Assembly: GCA_029216955.1 (NCBI GenBank) | Contig: JANAVB010015600.1 | Span: 37,198,153 to 37,262,152 of the forward strand | Origin: Iris pallida | Lineage: Eukaryota; Streptophyta; Magnoliopsida; Asparagales; Iridaceae | DNA: 64,000 bases | Direction of reading: 5' to 3' | Shown: positions 21,945 through 33,213 of the stretch, in pieces | Layout: every line of letters begins with the position of its first letter | How positions within the stretch are numbered: position 1 is the first letter of the stretch | The notes under the pieces: model-generated | Database searches by the model: none | Seen by the model: the letters and a program-made list of their open reading frames with translations, nothing else | What the model was told of the DNA's origin: nothing | Program-made: the position numbers and the translations under genes

Positions 21945-23828
21945 AATATTGTTCATAGCACAAATGCAAATATAATAATATTCACGTAATACTGACACAA
22001 TTTTACAACTACTGAATTTGATTACCTACAACTTCTAGACGGATTGTTCTCAAAGAAGCATAATTATAATCTTGCTATGTAATTGACTAATTGTTATTTG
22101 ACACAAGAGGAGACCTGGAGGACAATCAATATTGGTCATTCACAATTTAACCAATGTGATATTTGCTGAAGCCTATTTATGAAACAATGATAACTAATAA
22201 TCTACCGAAGAAGAAGAAGAAGAAGAAGAAGAAGAAGAAGAGTATATCCTGAATTGACAGTTGATCTCAAAATATAAATTTCTAATATCAAAGAGAAGTA
22301 CGAAAATACTCAAGTTATGATTCATGAAAGTGGTATTGCATGTTTTTCTTTTTTCATGTATAATAATTGAAAAGAAGTATGGCCTTGTGTGCATTTATAC
22401 TATAAGGTATTTTTTATGTGATTCTTTTATATATATTGAGGGTCTCCTTTTCAAACTTCTTGAGATTGCAGGAAAGTGGTTAAGTTGGAAGAGATGGGCT
22501 TCCTTCAGAGTGTGTGTTGCTCTTGATCCATTCTGCAGGTTTACAGCAACAAGGCTGCATGCTACACAAAACTGGATGCACTACCTAAGTGTCTGAAAGA
22601 TGCATAGAAGTCTATTGAGTTGGACCCAACTTTCTCCATGGGTTACACGAGGAAAGGATTAGTCCAGTCCTTTATGAAGGATAATGACAAAGCATTAGAA
22701 ATCTTTACTTTGTTTTAAAAAAAATTAAGCAATGTTGGTCTATGACTGAAATTTGAGATTGTGCAGGTATTGTTGGAACTGGAGAGAATTAAACAGGATG
22801 ATGATTTGACATATGAGGTTTCATTCTGACCTTTATAGTCTCATCATGTTTATTGCTATTTGTTGACTAAAATTATATATATTTTTGTGCAACAATTATG
22901 GTGCTAGAGATGAATTTATTTTTTGGGGGGTTTTAGTTTCAATGATCAACATAGAGACATTACATTGGGCATTGATAGTATGACTTATGATATGAGGTAT
23001 GCCTTTCTATATCTCTATTAGGATCTAAGATTGTCTTTTCATTTTCGAGCAAAACATAGAATTTTGACAGATGTTATATGAATATGTTACATTATTAGTT
23101 TATCTGAATTGATAACCTTCTAATATGGCATAGGATAAAAAAATATCCTTAAGTAGCATGACTAACTTACAAGTGGACTTTTTATTACTTTTGTTATTTG
23201 AAGTGCCTCATAGAGAAAGCATTAATGCAAATTACAAGACTTGATCACCAAGAAACTATCTCTGTTTTGAGCAAGCGAGACAGATTTTGGTGTTCATTCA
23301 TGGGGCAAGGTTTGTCTATTTTAGTTATAGAATGCCAGCAAATAATATGAGGATGCATTACAATTATGGATCTCCTAATATAGTAAGTGGCAACTTGCAT
23401 ATTTTAAATTTCTAAGCTTGCTATCGTTGTATTTTACTATGTACATTTGAATGTTTGAACTGCTTCAATAAACTCATGAATTCTGATAGTCTGTTGGTTT
23501 TTAGCACAGGTTACAAAGTGTACAAAAACTATAAATCTAAACACTTAAGATGCCAAATATGTTCTAATCATTATTCTTATTGTTTTAGTTTTCTCATAGT
23601 TCACTAACTGAAGGGACTCCCTTGTGTTTGCAGCCAAAGTATACACCAAATATAGCTGGCAGGCTACTGGAGAAGAGTGCCCCTATGCTTTGTGAGCTTT
23701 TGATGTAACAAAAATGGATGGATGGCTTACAAGATCAATGAAGCAACAGAACTACTGAAGAGTGAGAAGGTGACAGTCCAAGCTCTAAGATGGATTCTGG
23801 CACTCTTAATCAAGAAGTGGTGGCTGAT
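21945..23828 (+). other. Host-like DNA, third part of the fragment block
   Basis: AT-rich intron-like DNA. It holds a GAA trinucleotide run (about 22206-22241), the HOP exon relic (22539-22701), an unrecognised open stretch near 23205-23310 and another after TTTGCAG at 23634 (PKYTPNIAGRLLEKSAPM). CTGAT (23824-23828) precedes the next LTR. Nothing else is supported. Confidence 0.5.
22539..22701 (+). pseudogene. HOP/STI1 co-chaperone TPR exon fragment
   Basis: After the acceptor TTCTGCAG the frame reads VYSNKAACYTKLDALPKCLK, a stop (TAG at 22605-22607), then KSIELDPTFSMGYTRKG and FMKDNDKALE. This is the TPR segment of HOP/STI1, the adaptor that hands client proteins from Hsp70 to Hsp90 in the cytosol, where the usual text is near IELDPTFxKGYTRKG. 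The exon starts at the family's usual intron position. Only one exon is present and it carries an internal stop. It is on the same strand as the CAP-H and V-ATPase fragments. Confidence 0.85.
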
Positions 23829-25361
23829 TGTCACGCCCCGATCCGAGAAATTGCTCGTCCTCATATCGATTTCACCGAATCATTCGTCCTCGCCGGAACG
23901 TCATATCATATGAGTTCGGAGGTGCACTCGTACAAGGCAAGAAAACAGGTTCTTAAAATAGTTATCCTTGATTTGATATTAGCAGCGAAAGAAACAGACT
24001 ATGTGAAACTATTCTCTTTATTCAATAAGTAGCGTAATAGGCTTTCAATTGCTCAAATGAATATAATACTCAAGTTCTCTCTTGTCCACAAAGGATTTCA
24101 CCGTTCCATACATCATGTCTTTTATATCTCTGCCGCATTATCCTATTGTAAGTTCGAACGTCAATACGGTCATACGCCTTAAAATGTTATGGCATTCTAT
24201 GTCTCAGCGCGTTCAAGCGAAGTTCCGTCGTGAGAAATCCATTCCATGCATCAGCAAACAATCTGGTGGGGGATCAGTACTAATCCTCTCGCGAACTGAT
24301 CAGACCAACTTTACTAAACCGACATTAAATAGATATATGAATCATGCAGCTTAAATTATGATCTTTCTATATTGACTTAGGGTCGATTTCATGGCATACT
24401 CGAAAGCAGTAAAGCATGTACTCATGGTAAGCATGCTATGCTTCATTCATGTAAACAACCAAGCAGGCAACATATATATCCCGTGTTCCTTCGTGGCAAT
24501 TTTTTACCGACTCGACGCAGTCACCCTTGCACCGACATAGGGTTTATACGCCTACCATCTTTTTCTGTCATGTTATAAGTGATCGTTGTGCATAATCTCT
24601 GTGTACCTACACTTTCAGCCCACCGGCCCCTATCTATATGAAGATCACTGACATTCATCATGTCAGAATGGACTTATGTTTCTCGGTAGCATTGCGATGC
24701 TACCCATTGAGCCTAGGTGACGATCCTTACTGAATGTCCCGTAATGCTCGTGCTCCCTTAGCTATGATAATTTTTCCTCCTATGCCGAACAGTCCCGGCG
24801 CCCCATCGATCATGTTCGAGGAAAACGAACCCGTGCACGGGTTAATTTAAAGTCCATTTGACCATGCAACACACATCTACTCAAAAAAGCAAACATAGTC
24901 TGAGTCCAAAACTCAGACTTCACATCATTCCACATTTCTCGCATTATTTCTATGTTCTCACATTCTTTGTATGATTTTGTTTTTTTCTACATTTCAATGC
25001 TTCGATTCAATATCCAAGCGAACGATCCGAAGGTCCCAAACAATTCAAGCATTATACTATGACTTAACGTTCAATGATATGCGATTCGTGCATTTGATGT
25101 ACGCCCGAGACGATCTTTCAATGTGCTAGACTTATGTTTACTCCCTCGAACTCGTGCACTGAGGCACGCCTCGATAGAGTATCAATGTTCTACAGCTCGT
25201 GCACTAAGACACTCGTATCGATGTAGTCTTTTCATGTTCTAGCATACTAGCTCGTGCACGGAGGCACGCATTTGATTTATGTTCAACGACTCATGCCTTT
25301 AGGCACGTTTCAATCTAATTATTCAATGTCCCGTGACTCGTGCATTTGATGCACTCGTCGA
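23829..25361 (-). repeat. Gypsy LTR G, interrupted
   Basis: Plus view starts TGTCACGCCCCGATCCGAG, the same end type as B and F (TGTCACGACCCG), so the LTR reads on the minus strand. It is cut at 25361 by the LTR starting at 25362; the remainder should lie to the right of this window. The possible left target duplication CTGAT cannot be verified. No coding sequence is seen in it. Confidence 0.65.
25084..25360. repeat. Six degenerate 45-60 bp repeats with hairpin cores
   Basis: Words such as ACTCGTGCACTGAGGCACGC recur near 25084, 25150, 25195, 25250, 25290 and 25335. Most contain a short inverted repeat CGTGC...GCACG. They lie in the right part of LTR G. Confidence 0.65.
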
Positions 25362-26270
25362 TGTTTGCCATGAACAAAAAGTTTGAAGAACTTTTGTATT
25401 TTAAACAAGAAAAGTAAAAAGATTCTTAAATAGAAAATCCAAGTACTATTTTAATTTTGGGAAAGTGTGACGAGGGAGATCGAGCACTCTAGTGGCTCAT
25501 TTACTCTATTGACGATCTGACGATGAAATGAACTTGCTTCGAATTTCTGAATGTCTGTGAGTGGTGATCTGGTTGCCAATCAAGAAGCAGTCAAAGCGTC
25601 CTGAATGAAGGAAGACTTCTCATATTTATAGGCATGCACATATACGATGTGCGCAGGAGTTTTGGCGTGGAGCACTGTGCGCACGAGATTTCTGGAGAAT
25701 ATGTTGTAACCGCACTGTAGGGGCTGCTGCTGAGCTGACACGTAGCAGTTGTTGGGATCCTCTTGTTGCTGAGATCTTGGGTGGATAGCACCCATTCATC
25801 AACATAACCGAGTCAATGACACGTGGCGTGTGCACAATGCTCGAAGATCTCTTTCAGTTTAAACTGAATTGATCTTGATTATATCGAAAAAGTGGCAGTT
25901 TGAACAAACTAGATTTGGTTGTATCTAAAGAGATACGGTCGCCATATTGTCTATGTAGCATCTTTCAAAATAATGCCACGTTGTGAAGGAGCTGCGGGCT
26001 GTGGGAGCTGGTGCTTTTACAGATGTGCTTTTAAATGGCAACTGACATCTGACAACGTGATGGCTATCATTTAGTGTCATCTGATACTTTGTTTGGCATG
26101 CCATTAATGCTGAAGTGATGACCCAGTGTACGTGTCTCGTTCCGGGCGCTGCACGTTTAGGTTTTTAAAGTGCAGTACTTTTAATGTGATGAGTCACTGT
26201 GCTTTTGGGGCGACTGAGTCAATGACTTCTTAATTGATGCACTTTTGAGGGGCTCGAGATTGTTGACCCA
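25362..26270 (-). repeat. LTR H, related to the LTRs of E and E2, interrupted
   Basis: Starts TGTTTGCCATGAAC, like the LTR starts at 33214, 42017 and 53568 (TGTTTGCCATT). It shares with E2 a block CACGTAGCAG...GTTGCTGARATCTTGG and a minus-strand TATA (TATAAATATG, 25621-25630) at the expected distance of about 260 bp from the LTR end. It is cut at 26270 by copia element C. Its other part should lie outside the window. Confidence 0.7.
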
Positions 26271-27179
26271 AACTGGATCACAGTCAACCTAATTTTGAGT
26301 ATTGACAAACATATTATCTGTTCTGATCCAATATGACACATCTAACTCAAAGACAGAACATCATCACATATCGGTTTGAGACAAGACGTCATCAACATAT
26401 GAAGCTATTACTTGTATTATGTGTCTATAAATTTTACATTTATTTGAGTCTAGGATTATGTACGCTGAATAGCACTGAGTGTCTTAAACCTAGAATCACT
26501 TATCCAAAGCTCCACCAAATAATCACCAAACCAAACTAAGCCCAATTAAACATTTTGGCCCAAAAAAGTAGAATGCGGGCCGAACTCTGGTTCCCTAATT
26601 TAAGGATCCTAATTTCTAAGGTTTACTGGTTGCTAGTTGTCCAACGGCCAAAATTTGAATTTTGGGACAGAGTTCTGGTCGAACTCTGCCTCCCTGGACT
26701 AGTATATATAGGGCATGATTTTCTTTCATTTTTAATTCATCTCATCTTCTCATCTTCTATAGCCTTATACATTCTAAGCCTACTCTTTCTATCTACTAGC
26801 CACACAACTTCCTAAGACCCAAGGTGCTTAGTGCAATTCAGCTAGAAGTTCTGTTCAAGAGTTTGAAAGTAATCGCTTGGACAATTCCAAGTTTTGCCAC
26901 AGCAAAAGTGTAAGAAGTTGGTGTGCTCTTCTGAGTAAAGGCACGTGGTGTACCTCTATTTCACAAATAGTAGATTTCAATCCTGAGCAAGAGTTCTCAG
27001 GCCTGGACTAGTCCTCCACGAGGGAAACCAGGTTAAAACTGTTATGTTTGCGTATGCTTTTCTGATCTATTTTATTTTCGTATTAATACTCTAATTAATT
27101 ATTCTGTTGGTGAAAGAGTTAATTTTTATTTGGTTATTATCGACACAAACTCTATTCACCCCCTCTAGAGTTGCCTATG
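26271..27179 (+). repeat. Left LTR of C
   Basis: Begins TGTTGACCCAAACTGG and ends CTCTAGAGTTGCCTA, with the final CA of the LTR lost or replaced at the junction with D. A plus-strand TATA (TATATATAGG) is near 26702-26711. It contains the CAGAGTTCTGG/CCGAACTCTG palindrome-like words shared with D. The right LTR stub 53410-53567 matches its first 160 bp. Confidence 0.85.
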
Positions 27180-27186
27180 AAGTACG

Positions 27187-28154
27187 TGTAGGCAACTCTA
27201 GAGGGGGGTGAATAGAGTACTTATGTAAATAATGATCAATTAAAAAAATCAACTCTATCTAATCCCAACTAGTAAATAATTAATCAGAGTATAATGCGGA
27301 AATAAAATGGAGATTAGAAAGCATACGCAAACACAGCAATTTTTAACCTGGTTTTCCTCATGGAGGACTAGTCCAGGCCTGAGAACTCTAGCTCAGGATT
27401 GAAATCCACTATTTTTGAAATAACTTTACAACCACGTGCCTTTACACAGAAGAGCACGCCAACTTCTTGAAAAGATCGCTGAGGCAAAACTTGGAATTTT
27501 CCAAGTGACTTCTTGAAGACTCTTGCATAAAACTTCTAATTGACTCGCACCGAGCACCTTGTAGGCTTGAGAAGTTTTATGGCTAGTAGATGAGAAGAGT
27601 ATGGCTCTTTGGGATGTATAGGCTATAAGAGAGAAGAGATGAAAAGATTGGATGGATTGAAATGGGAGGAAAGGGTGCCTATATATACTAGTCCTGGGAG
27701 ACAGAGTTCGGCCAGAACTCTGTCCAAAATTCAAAAATTATGGCCGTTGGACAACTTGCAATGAACAATCCCTAAAAATTAGCTCCTAAAAATTAGGAGA
27801 CAGAGTTCGGCCCGAACTCTGCCTCCTAGGAGATAATGCTCAATGGCTATTGGGCTTTGGCAGTTTGGCTTTTTGTTTGTGGGGCTTTTTGGTTATCTAG
27901 TCTATGGTTGAGGTACTCAGTGCGACTCAACCTACAATAGCCTAGACTCAAATAAAATATAAAAATATAGACTTCCGAAGACAAGTTCCAGCAGTATTTG
28001 TTGAGTAGTTGTCAATGATGATTGTCCGACTTGATGTGTGTACATCGTCTGTTTTGTAGCTTTGATGACAATGTATGTGTCGAGTTGGATCATGTCAAAT
28101 ATCGATTTGTTAAATATCAAGATTAGGTTGACTGCGATCCGGTTTGGGTCAACA
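27187..28154 (-). repeat. 3' LTR of D
   Basis: Pairs with 48670-49666. On its left it abuts the C LTR through TGAAGTACG, which is D's own leader sequence rather than a target duplication. It contains CAGAGTTCGG/CCGAACTCTG palindromes near 27700 and 27800. Confidence 0.88.
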
Positions 28155-28412
28155 ATCTCTCCCATTTTGATAATTGACAAAATTGTGATATTTGCGTGTC
28201 GCAACATTCATACCTGGACACATATATTGCTCCCCCTTAGATGGACAATTGGGCTCCCCCGTAAATAGAGAAGACCTGATACAAGTACTAGTCCAAACAA
28301 TATAGCACAAGTGTAGCACAATATAGCACAAGTATTTATCCAAAAATGGTTAAGCAAATATCATATATATCTCCCCCTTTAACATTTAGCAAAATGAAAT
28401 AGAAGCTCCCCT
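28155..28412 (-). other. Array of polypurine tracts before the 3' LTR of D
   Basis: On the minus strand AAAATGGGAGAGAT directly precedes the LTR. Further purine runs with GGGGGAG cores lie at about 28230, 28255, 28372 and GGGGAGC at 28406. Element C has the same arrangement. Multiple tracts are a known hallmark of Sireviruses. Confidence 0.7.
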
Positions 28413-28761
28413 ATAAAGACATAACCATGGTGAGAATATGCAATCACATAACCAAGCTCAAGTCCAACGTAAGAGATAACTAGCAAAAAATCCAAATAAA
28501 AGCCATAAAGTCATAAAGTATTACAAAGCATAGTGTTCAACTACATAATCACTAAATAAAAATAACAAAGTGTATAAATAAAATATATCGTAAGCATCAG
28601 CAGCATCATAAAATGGACCACGGCCGTCATGGAGCACGGGAAGGTCCAGCAGAGTCGGATGGGTCGCTGGCAGAGCGACGAGGATCAACAAATACCGCAT
28701 CTGGATCCAAATACCTCCTGACCCAGGCGTCATCGATACGATAACCTTCGCGAGAAGGGTC

Positions 28762-29876
28762 TCATTCTATGGGGTAAGACACCGTAGGATGAGAGGCCAA
28801 GGAGTACTGGATGTCATGCAGAGTGTTGCTGATATCTGACATCTGTAAGGTGGTGCGATAGTCCATCTGAGTCCAGCGATCGTCCTCCAAGCGGAAACGA
28901 TCACGAAGCATGGTCTGAATAGACTCGAGAGTAGCAGGTGGCTCGGGCGCAGGTTGCCCAAGAACAGGAGGATCAACCTGAGCATCAAACTCGGGATGCT
29001 CGGACTCAGCAGGAGACTCAACAACTGCTAGAAGCCGCCTTGCCTTAAACAGATAGGCAGGGGCAGGAAGGAATTGGCACTCATCAAGAGGAACATGGAA
29101 CGCACAAAAAATTATCGGCAAATATAGGGCGTAGACCAATGATCAAGGTTTCTTCCGTGCACTAATCATCCAGTCATCATAGTGCACGGAAGGTTAAAAA
29201 GGACATAGAAGTGGAGATGATAAAGTGCAGAGATGTCAAAATAAGATACTTCATCAGTCGATCCCGCTTTGGGTAAGATCGTGGAGAAAATGATACGATG
29301 AAGTTCATAGAAATACGGGTTAAGAAATTTAGCCAGTAGCTTATGTGGACGAGTGTTGGGAGTACATAAATTATCCTTGAAACTCTCAAGGGATGATCCA
29401 TCGAAAAATTGAAACGTGCGTGCATCGACAAGTTTCTTCCAAGAATTGGGTTCCGGGATCTTGAGATATTCCGCAAGCTTAAAATCATCAAAAGTAATGT
29501 CGATCCCGGCGACACGAGAATAGATTCGTGTGTCATCAAAGGTGAGATTACAGTAAAACATTTGGATAGCATTCAAATAGATAAGAGATGATGTAGAAAC
29601 TAACTCATCTAGACAAAGATCATGGAACAATGAGTCATATCGTAAAAATATTGTAAAATTGATAGGATGACCCGCATACGCAGTCCGTGAACGAAATTCA
29701 TTGAACCATTCATTGGAAGCCTCCAATGATACAAAAATTTGTTCATTTAATGTGTTGGAGTCATTAGGTGGTGTAGGATTAAAAAGTAGATGAATTGGAG
29801 GAGCAAGAGAAGGAGGATTGGATGATGAAGCACCTTCACTCCTTCTCTTGCCTCTTCCAAAAAGTCTAGGAGCCAT
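28762..29876 (-). pseudogene. Extra ORF of D in the envelope-like position; plant-transposon-protein-like
   Basis: 29876-29166 encodes 236 residues beginning MAPRLFGRGKRRSEG with a basic, Ser/Pro-rich start, then a globular part (FYCNLTF, VAGIDITFDDFKLAEYLKIP, LLAKFLNPYFYELHRIIF, LPKAGSTDEVSYFD). After stops and a frame change, 29139-28762 adds 125 residues (FHVPLDECQFLPAP, a Pro-rich linker, then an amphipathic tail). The pattern FYxNL...I.F...LxxP...LLPxxGSxxEVSxxD resembles the 'putative plant transposon protein' family often found beside plant retrotransposons. There is no signal peptide or clear membrane segment, so despite its position it does not look like an envelope protein. The family call is moderate only. 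Confidence 0.5.
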
Positions 29877-30252
29877 GGAGAAATTGAAATAATTGACAAG
29901 AAAATAGAAAGGAATAGGAAATTATACCTCACAAAGTTGAGAAAAGATGGAAGAGATCTCCCCAAAACTTGAAATATTGAGTTTGGAAAGAAAGAGAGCC
30001 CTAAAAATGGAGTTTCTAGGATTAGGGTTTGAGAAATTTGTGTTTGGAGGAAGGTAGAAGATGAACAAAGTGAAGAGAGAGGGTTGATTCTCGGTTTTAA
30101 GAAGGTTATGAGCAGCCAAGCGGGTGAAATCTGGACCATTGGATCAAATCAATGGATGGCTGAGCATCAGGGAAGGTTCTGTAACCAGGGATACAGAGTT
30201 CGGCCCAAACTCTGTGTGGGGCAGAGTTCTGCCCGAACTCTGCCTCGATGGG

Positions 30253-32632
30253 TGTAAGCCCACTTCCCAATTTTTTTTTATTTTTTTAATTTTATTTGTT
30301 TATGATTAATTTTATGGCCATTATGAGTCATGCCAAAGCTTGTAGGTGGGCTATGACCATATTTAGGTCATATGACCTCTAGATAGCTTATATATTTAAT
30401 ATTTAGCTATTTTATATTTTTCTACAATTTTTGGATATTTTTAGGTATTTAATATTTAAGGTTTTATTATTTTAAGGACTTTCTTGATTTACCGTAAGGT
30501 CGTACGGGGGTATTTCTAGGCCAAATAATTTATTTGGGCTTTAAATGACTAAAAATATTTTCTAGAATATTTTAGAATTTTTCTGAATTTTTTAGAATTT
30601 TTGGGAATTTTTATATAATTAAAACATATAGAATTTATACATTATAGGTTTTTGGAACTTACTACGAGGTCACACGATGATATTTTGTGTTAAAATATTT
30701 TATTTATATTCTAGATACTTAGATATATTTTTTGGAATTTTCTAGAATTTTTCTGGATTTTTTTGCAATTTATTTTGATTTATTTGGACTTAAAACAATT
30801 TTTAAATGATTTTTTGAATTAAATAAATAATTATCCAATAATCCAAAAGGGGAGGGGCCCACCTGTCGGCGCTGCTACTGTAGCCGCCTCTCTCTCTTCT
30901 ATATATATGCATGTATATTCACAAACCCTAATTAAATTTCAGCCGCCTTTTGTGGGAGAACTCATCTAGGGTTTCCGACTTCCCGAAGCGATTCCCGCCA
31001 ACCCCGACGTGCTTTTTGCGTGATATTTTTTTTGTTGGAAGCGTATTGAGGTATAGTTTCTGAATATATAATTTATTTTCGTATATTTTATACCTAAATT
31101 TCTGAAAAATTCGTAGAGTGTCGATTGTCCGAAACTTGACACGTTTTGGTGTTTTCGAGATTCCGGGAGAACCAAAAATCGTAATCAAGAACCGTTTGAA
31201 GTTTCGGAAAGCTAACACAGAGCTCTATGACATATAATTTTCCCAGAAATTATTTCGTTCATCTAATATTTTATTTATTCTGTTGAACACAGAACTGATC
31301 GGTTGATCCCCGTTTTGGTCATGATTAGCCATAACGGCGATATCTTTTGACCAAAGCATGATTTTGTGGCACGGTTGATTTCAGCGCACTCATGGAACTG
31401 AAATCTACCAAGGTGCACTTTCAAAATCTAAAGTTCACAGCGTTTGACTAAAAAGTCAATGACACGTCTCGATTTGCGTGCCATGGTTTCTAAAATTAGA
31501 AACATGACTTTTGATGGCCAAACTTGTATGTTTAGATTATATTCAGATTATTATTAGGTTAAATTAGGTTTTTAAGTAAGTTATTACAGAATTAATTATT
31601 ATTAGATTAGTAACCCAACTAGCCACTATTTAGAACTAGAACATTAGAATTGATTTATGGTTTTCGTGCACGGTTCGTGGTGCGATGTGTGTTATAGGTT
31701 GAAAGCTTATAGATCGGCATCCTCTCATCCTCAGCTTGTGACCACGATTTGTGCAGGGATTCAGGCAAGTACAATATTGCGATTATGTTTTAGTTCATTA
31801 TAATGTTTACTCTATAGATTTGTTGTTTGATATCCCGTTGAGTCATTGCTTGATATTCCATTGAGACACATTGTGACACGGTAGTTATCATATCCTTCTT
31901 AGCGTATCATTGACCATTTTTCATTGTTAGAGAGTCGGGAGGGGAAATACTCGATAAATACGTGAACAAACCCAATTATCGTTACCGAATGATAGCTAAG
32001 TCATACACACCCACGTATGAGTTAGTCGTACCAATTACTGACTGATAGCCATCGTATGATGTGCCGTATTAGCCCAGCCGTTCACGTATTAAAAGGTATT
32101 TCACACACACATAGTTGTTTCCATTGTTCCTCTATTTAGTTCATGTCCTGCTAGATCATATCTTACCAGTTTATATCTTTCTAGTTCATATCCTGCTAGT
32201 TCATTTCTTGCTAGTTCTCTATATGCTCTTTGTCATCATTATTTCTCGCTTGTTCTAACTTATTTTGGACTAACAACATTAATTACAATATGGTTCTACT
32301 CTGCTCCTTTCCTGACTGGATCGTTGTTATAGGTGAGGTTGACGTGCCTACTCTTGCACATGGACCATACGAGGGGGAGATAGAGACTCGAAGGCTAAAC
32401 CATAGAGGACTAGTTAGTTGTGTGGTAGTTTTCTACAAATGTAAAAGCTTATATTCTTCTTCAAATGTAAAACTTCTATATTTTGTAAAGTTGATTTAGT
32501 TGTTGTGAATGAGCAGTTAGTATTTATGAGCACTTTGTTATTATGGGATAGACAGCGTACTACCGCTGATACCACGGCGTAGGCTGGGCTTGGACACGTC
32601 TCGTATCCGAAAAGCGGGTGCGGGTCGTGACA
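30253..32632 (+). mobile_element. Solo gypsy LTR F (2380 bp) inside D
   Basis: Begins TGTAAGCCCACTTCCC and ends GCGGGTCGTGACA. A perfect 5-bp target duplication ATGGG lies at 30248-30252 and 32633-32637. The end is the reverse complement of the B LTR start (TGTCACGACCCG), so F belongs near B. A plus-strand TATA (CTATATATATGC) is near 30900. It is a solo LTR with no internal sequence. It interrupts D between the extra ORF and pol. Confidence 0.9.
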
Positions 32633-32949
32633 ATGGGCACAGATCACAGAAAGTTTAAAAAAATGGCTAAGTGTTGATTAAAAAAGAATGGAATTTGAAA
32701 GTTTGAATTAACTAAGTTATAAATGAAATTAAACCATATAATAAACAAGGATTTATGACAACGACCATTACGGTAAAAATGCCATGGGGTAGCTGTAGAG
32801 GCCGGATCCCAGCTAGCGGTAGTCCGAAGATTAGTGCACCGTGTCGCTTAGGCTTTTACACCTTGTTGTCAGAAGGACCCTTTCGGCTTGTACCCATAGC
32901 AAGGTCATCATAAAGATATATGTCATAATCATTATTTACGCAAGCCAAT

Positions 32950-33208
32950 TTATTTAATAACCGTTTCATCCAAAATTCCAAATTCACGACAAAGAAAATT
33001 GAAGCGCTCTTCGGCCAGTAGTTTGGTAAAGAAGTCTGCTAGCTGATGTTCAGTGTCTATGAATTCTAAATTAATCGTGCCTTGTTGTTGATGATCACGC
33101 AAAAAAGTGATGTCTAATCTCTGTGTTTAGTGCATGAGTGACAAATAGAATTCTTGGTCAGATTAATGGTACTAGTGTTATCGCAGAAAATAGGTATGTG
33201 CTTGAAAC
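32950..33208 (-). pseudogene. C-terminal end of D RNase H, separated by E
   Basis: Minus-strand reading from 33208: HIPIFCDNTSTINLTKNS, broken by a frameshift near 33125, then DTEHQLADFFTK and LAEERFNFLCREF, stop TAA at 32950-32952. This is the copia RNase H tail. Its upstream part lies at 43921 and beyond; element E with target duplication ATAAG separates them. The region 32638-32949 downstream matches C's 3' region near 52560-52710 and is noncoding. Confidence 0.88.
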
Positions 33209-33213
33209 ATAAG

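Noticed and set aside
22194..22394. ORF ending in a serine run
   Set aside because: The serine run is the translation of the GAA/TTC microsatellite; the remainder has no recognisable content.
25580..25835. Overlapping minus-strand ORFs of 66-71 residues
   Set aside because: They lie within LTR H after the TATA and have no domain; all three frames are open over the same GC-richer stretch, which argues against coding.
29409..29591. Plus-strand ORF opposite the D extra ORF
   Set aside because: Shadow of the minus-strand gene in an AT-rich region, without its own promoter-like sequence or domain.
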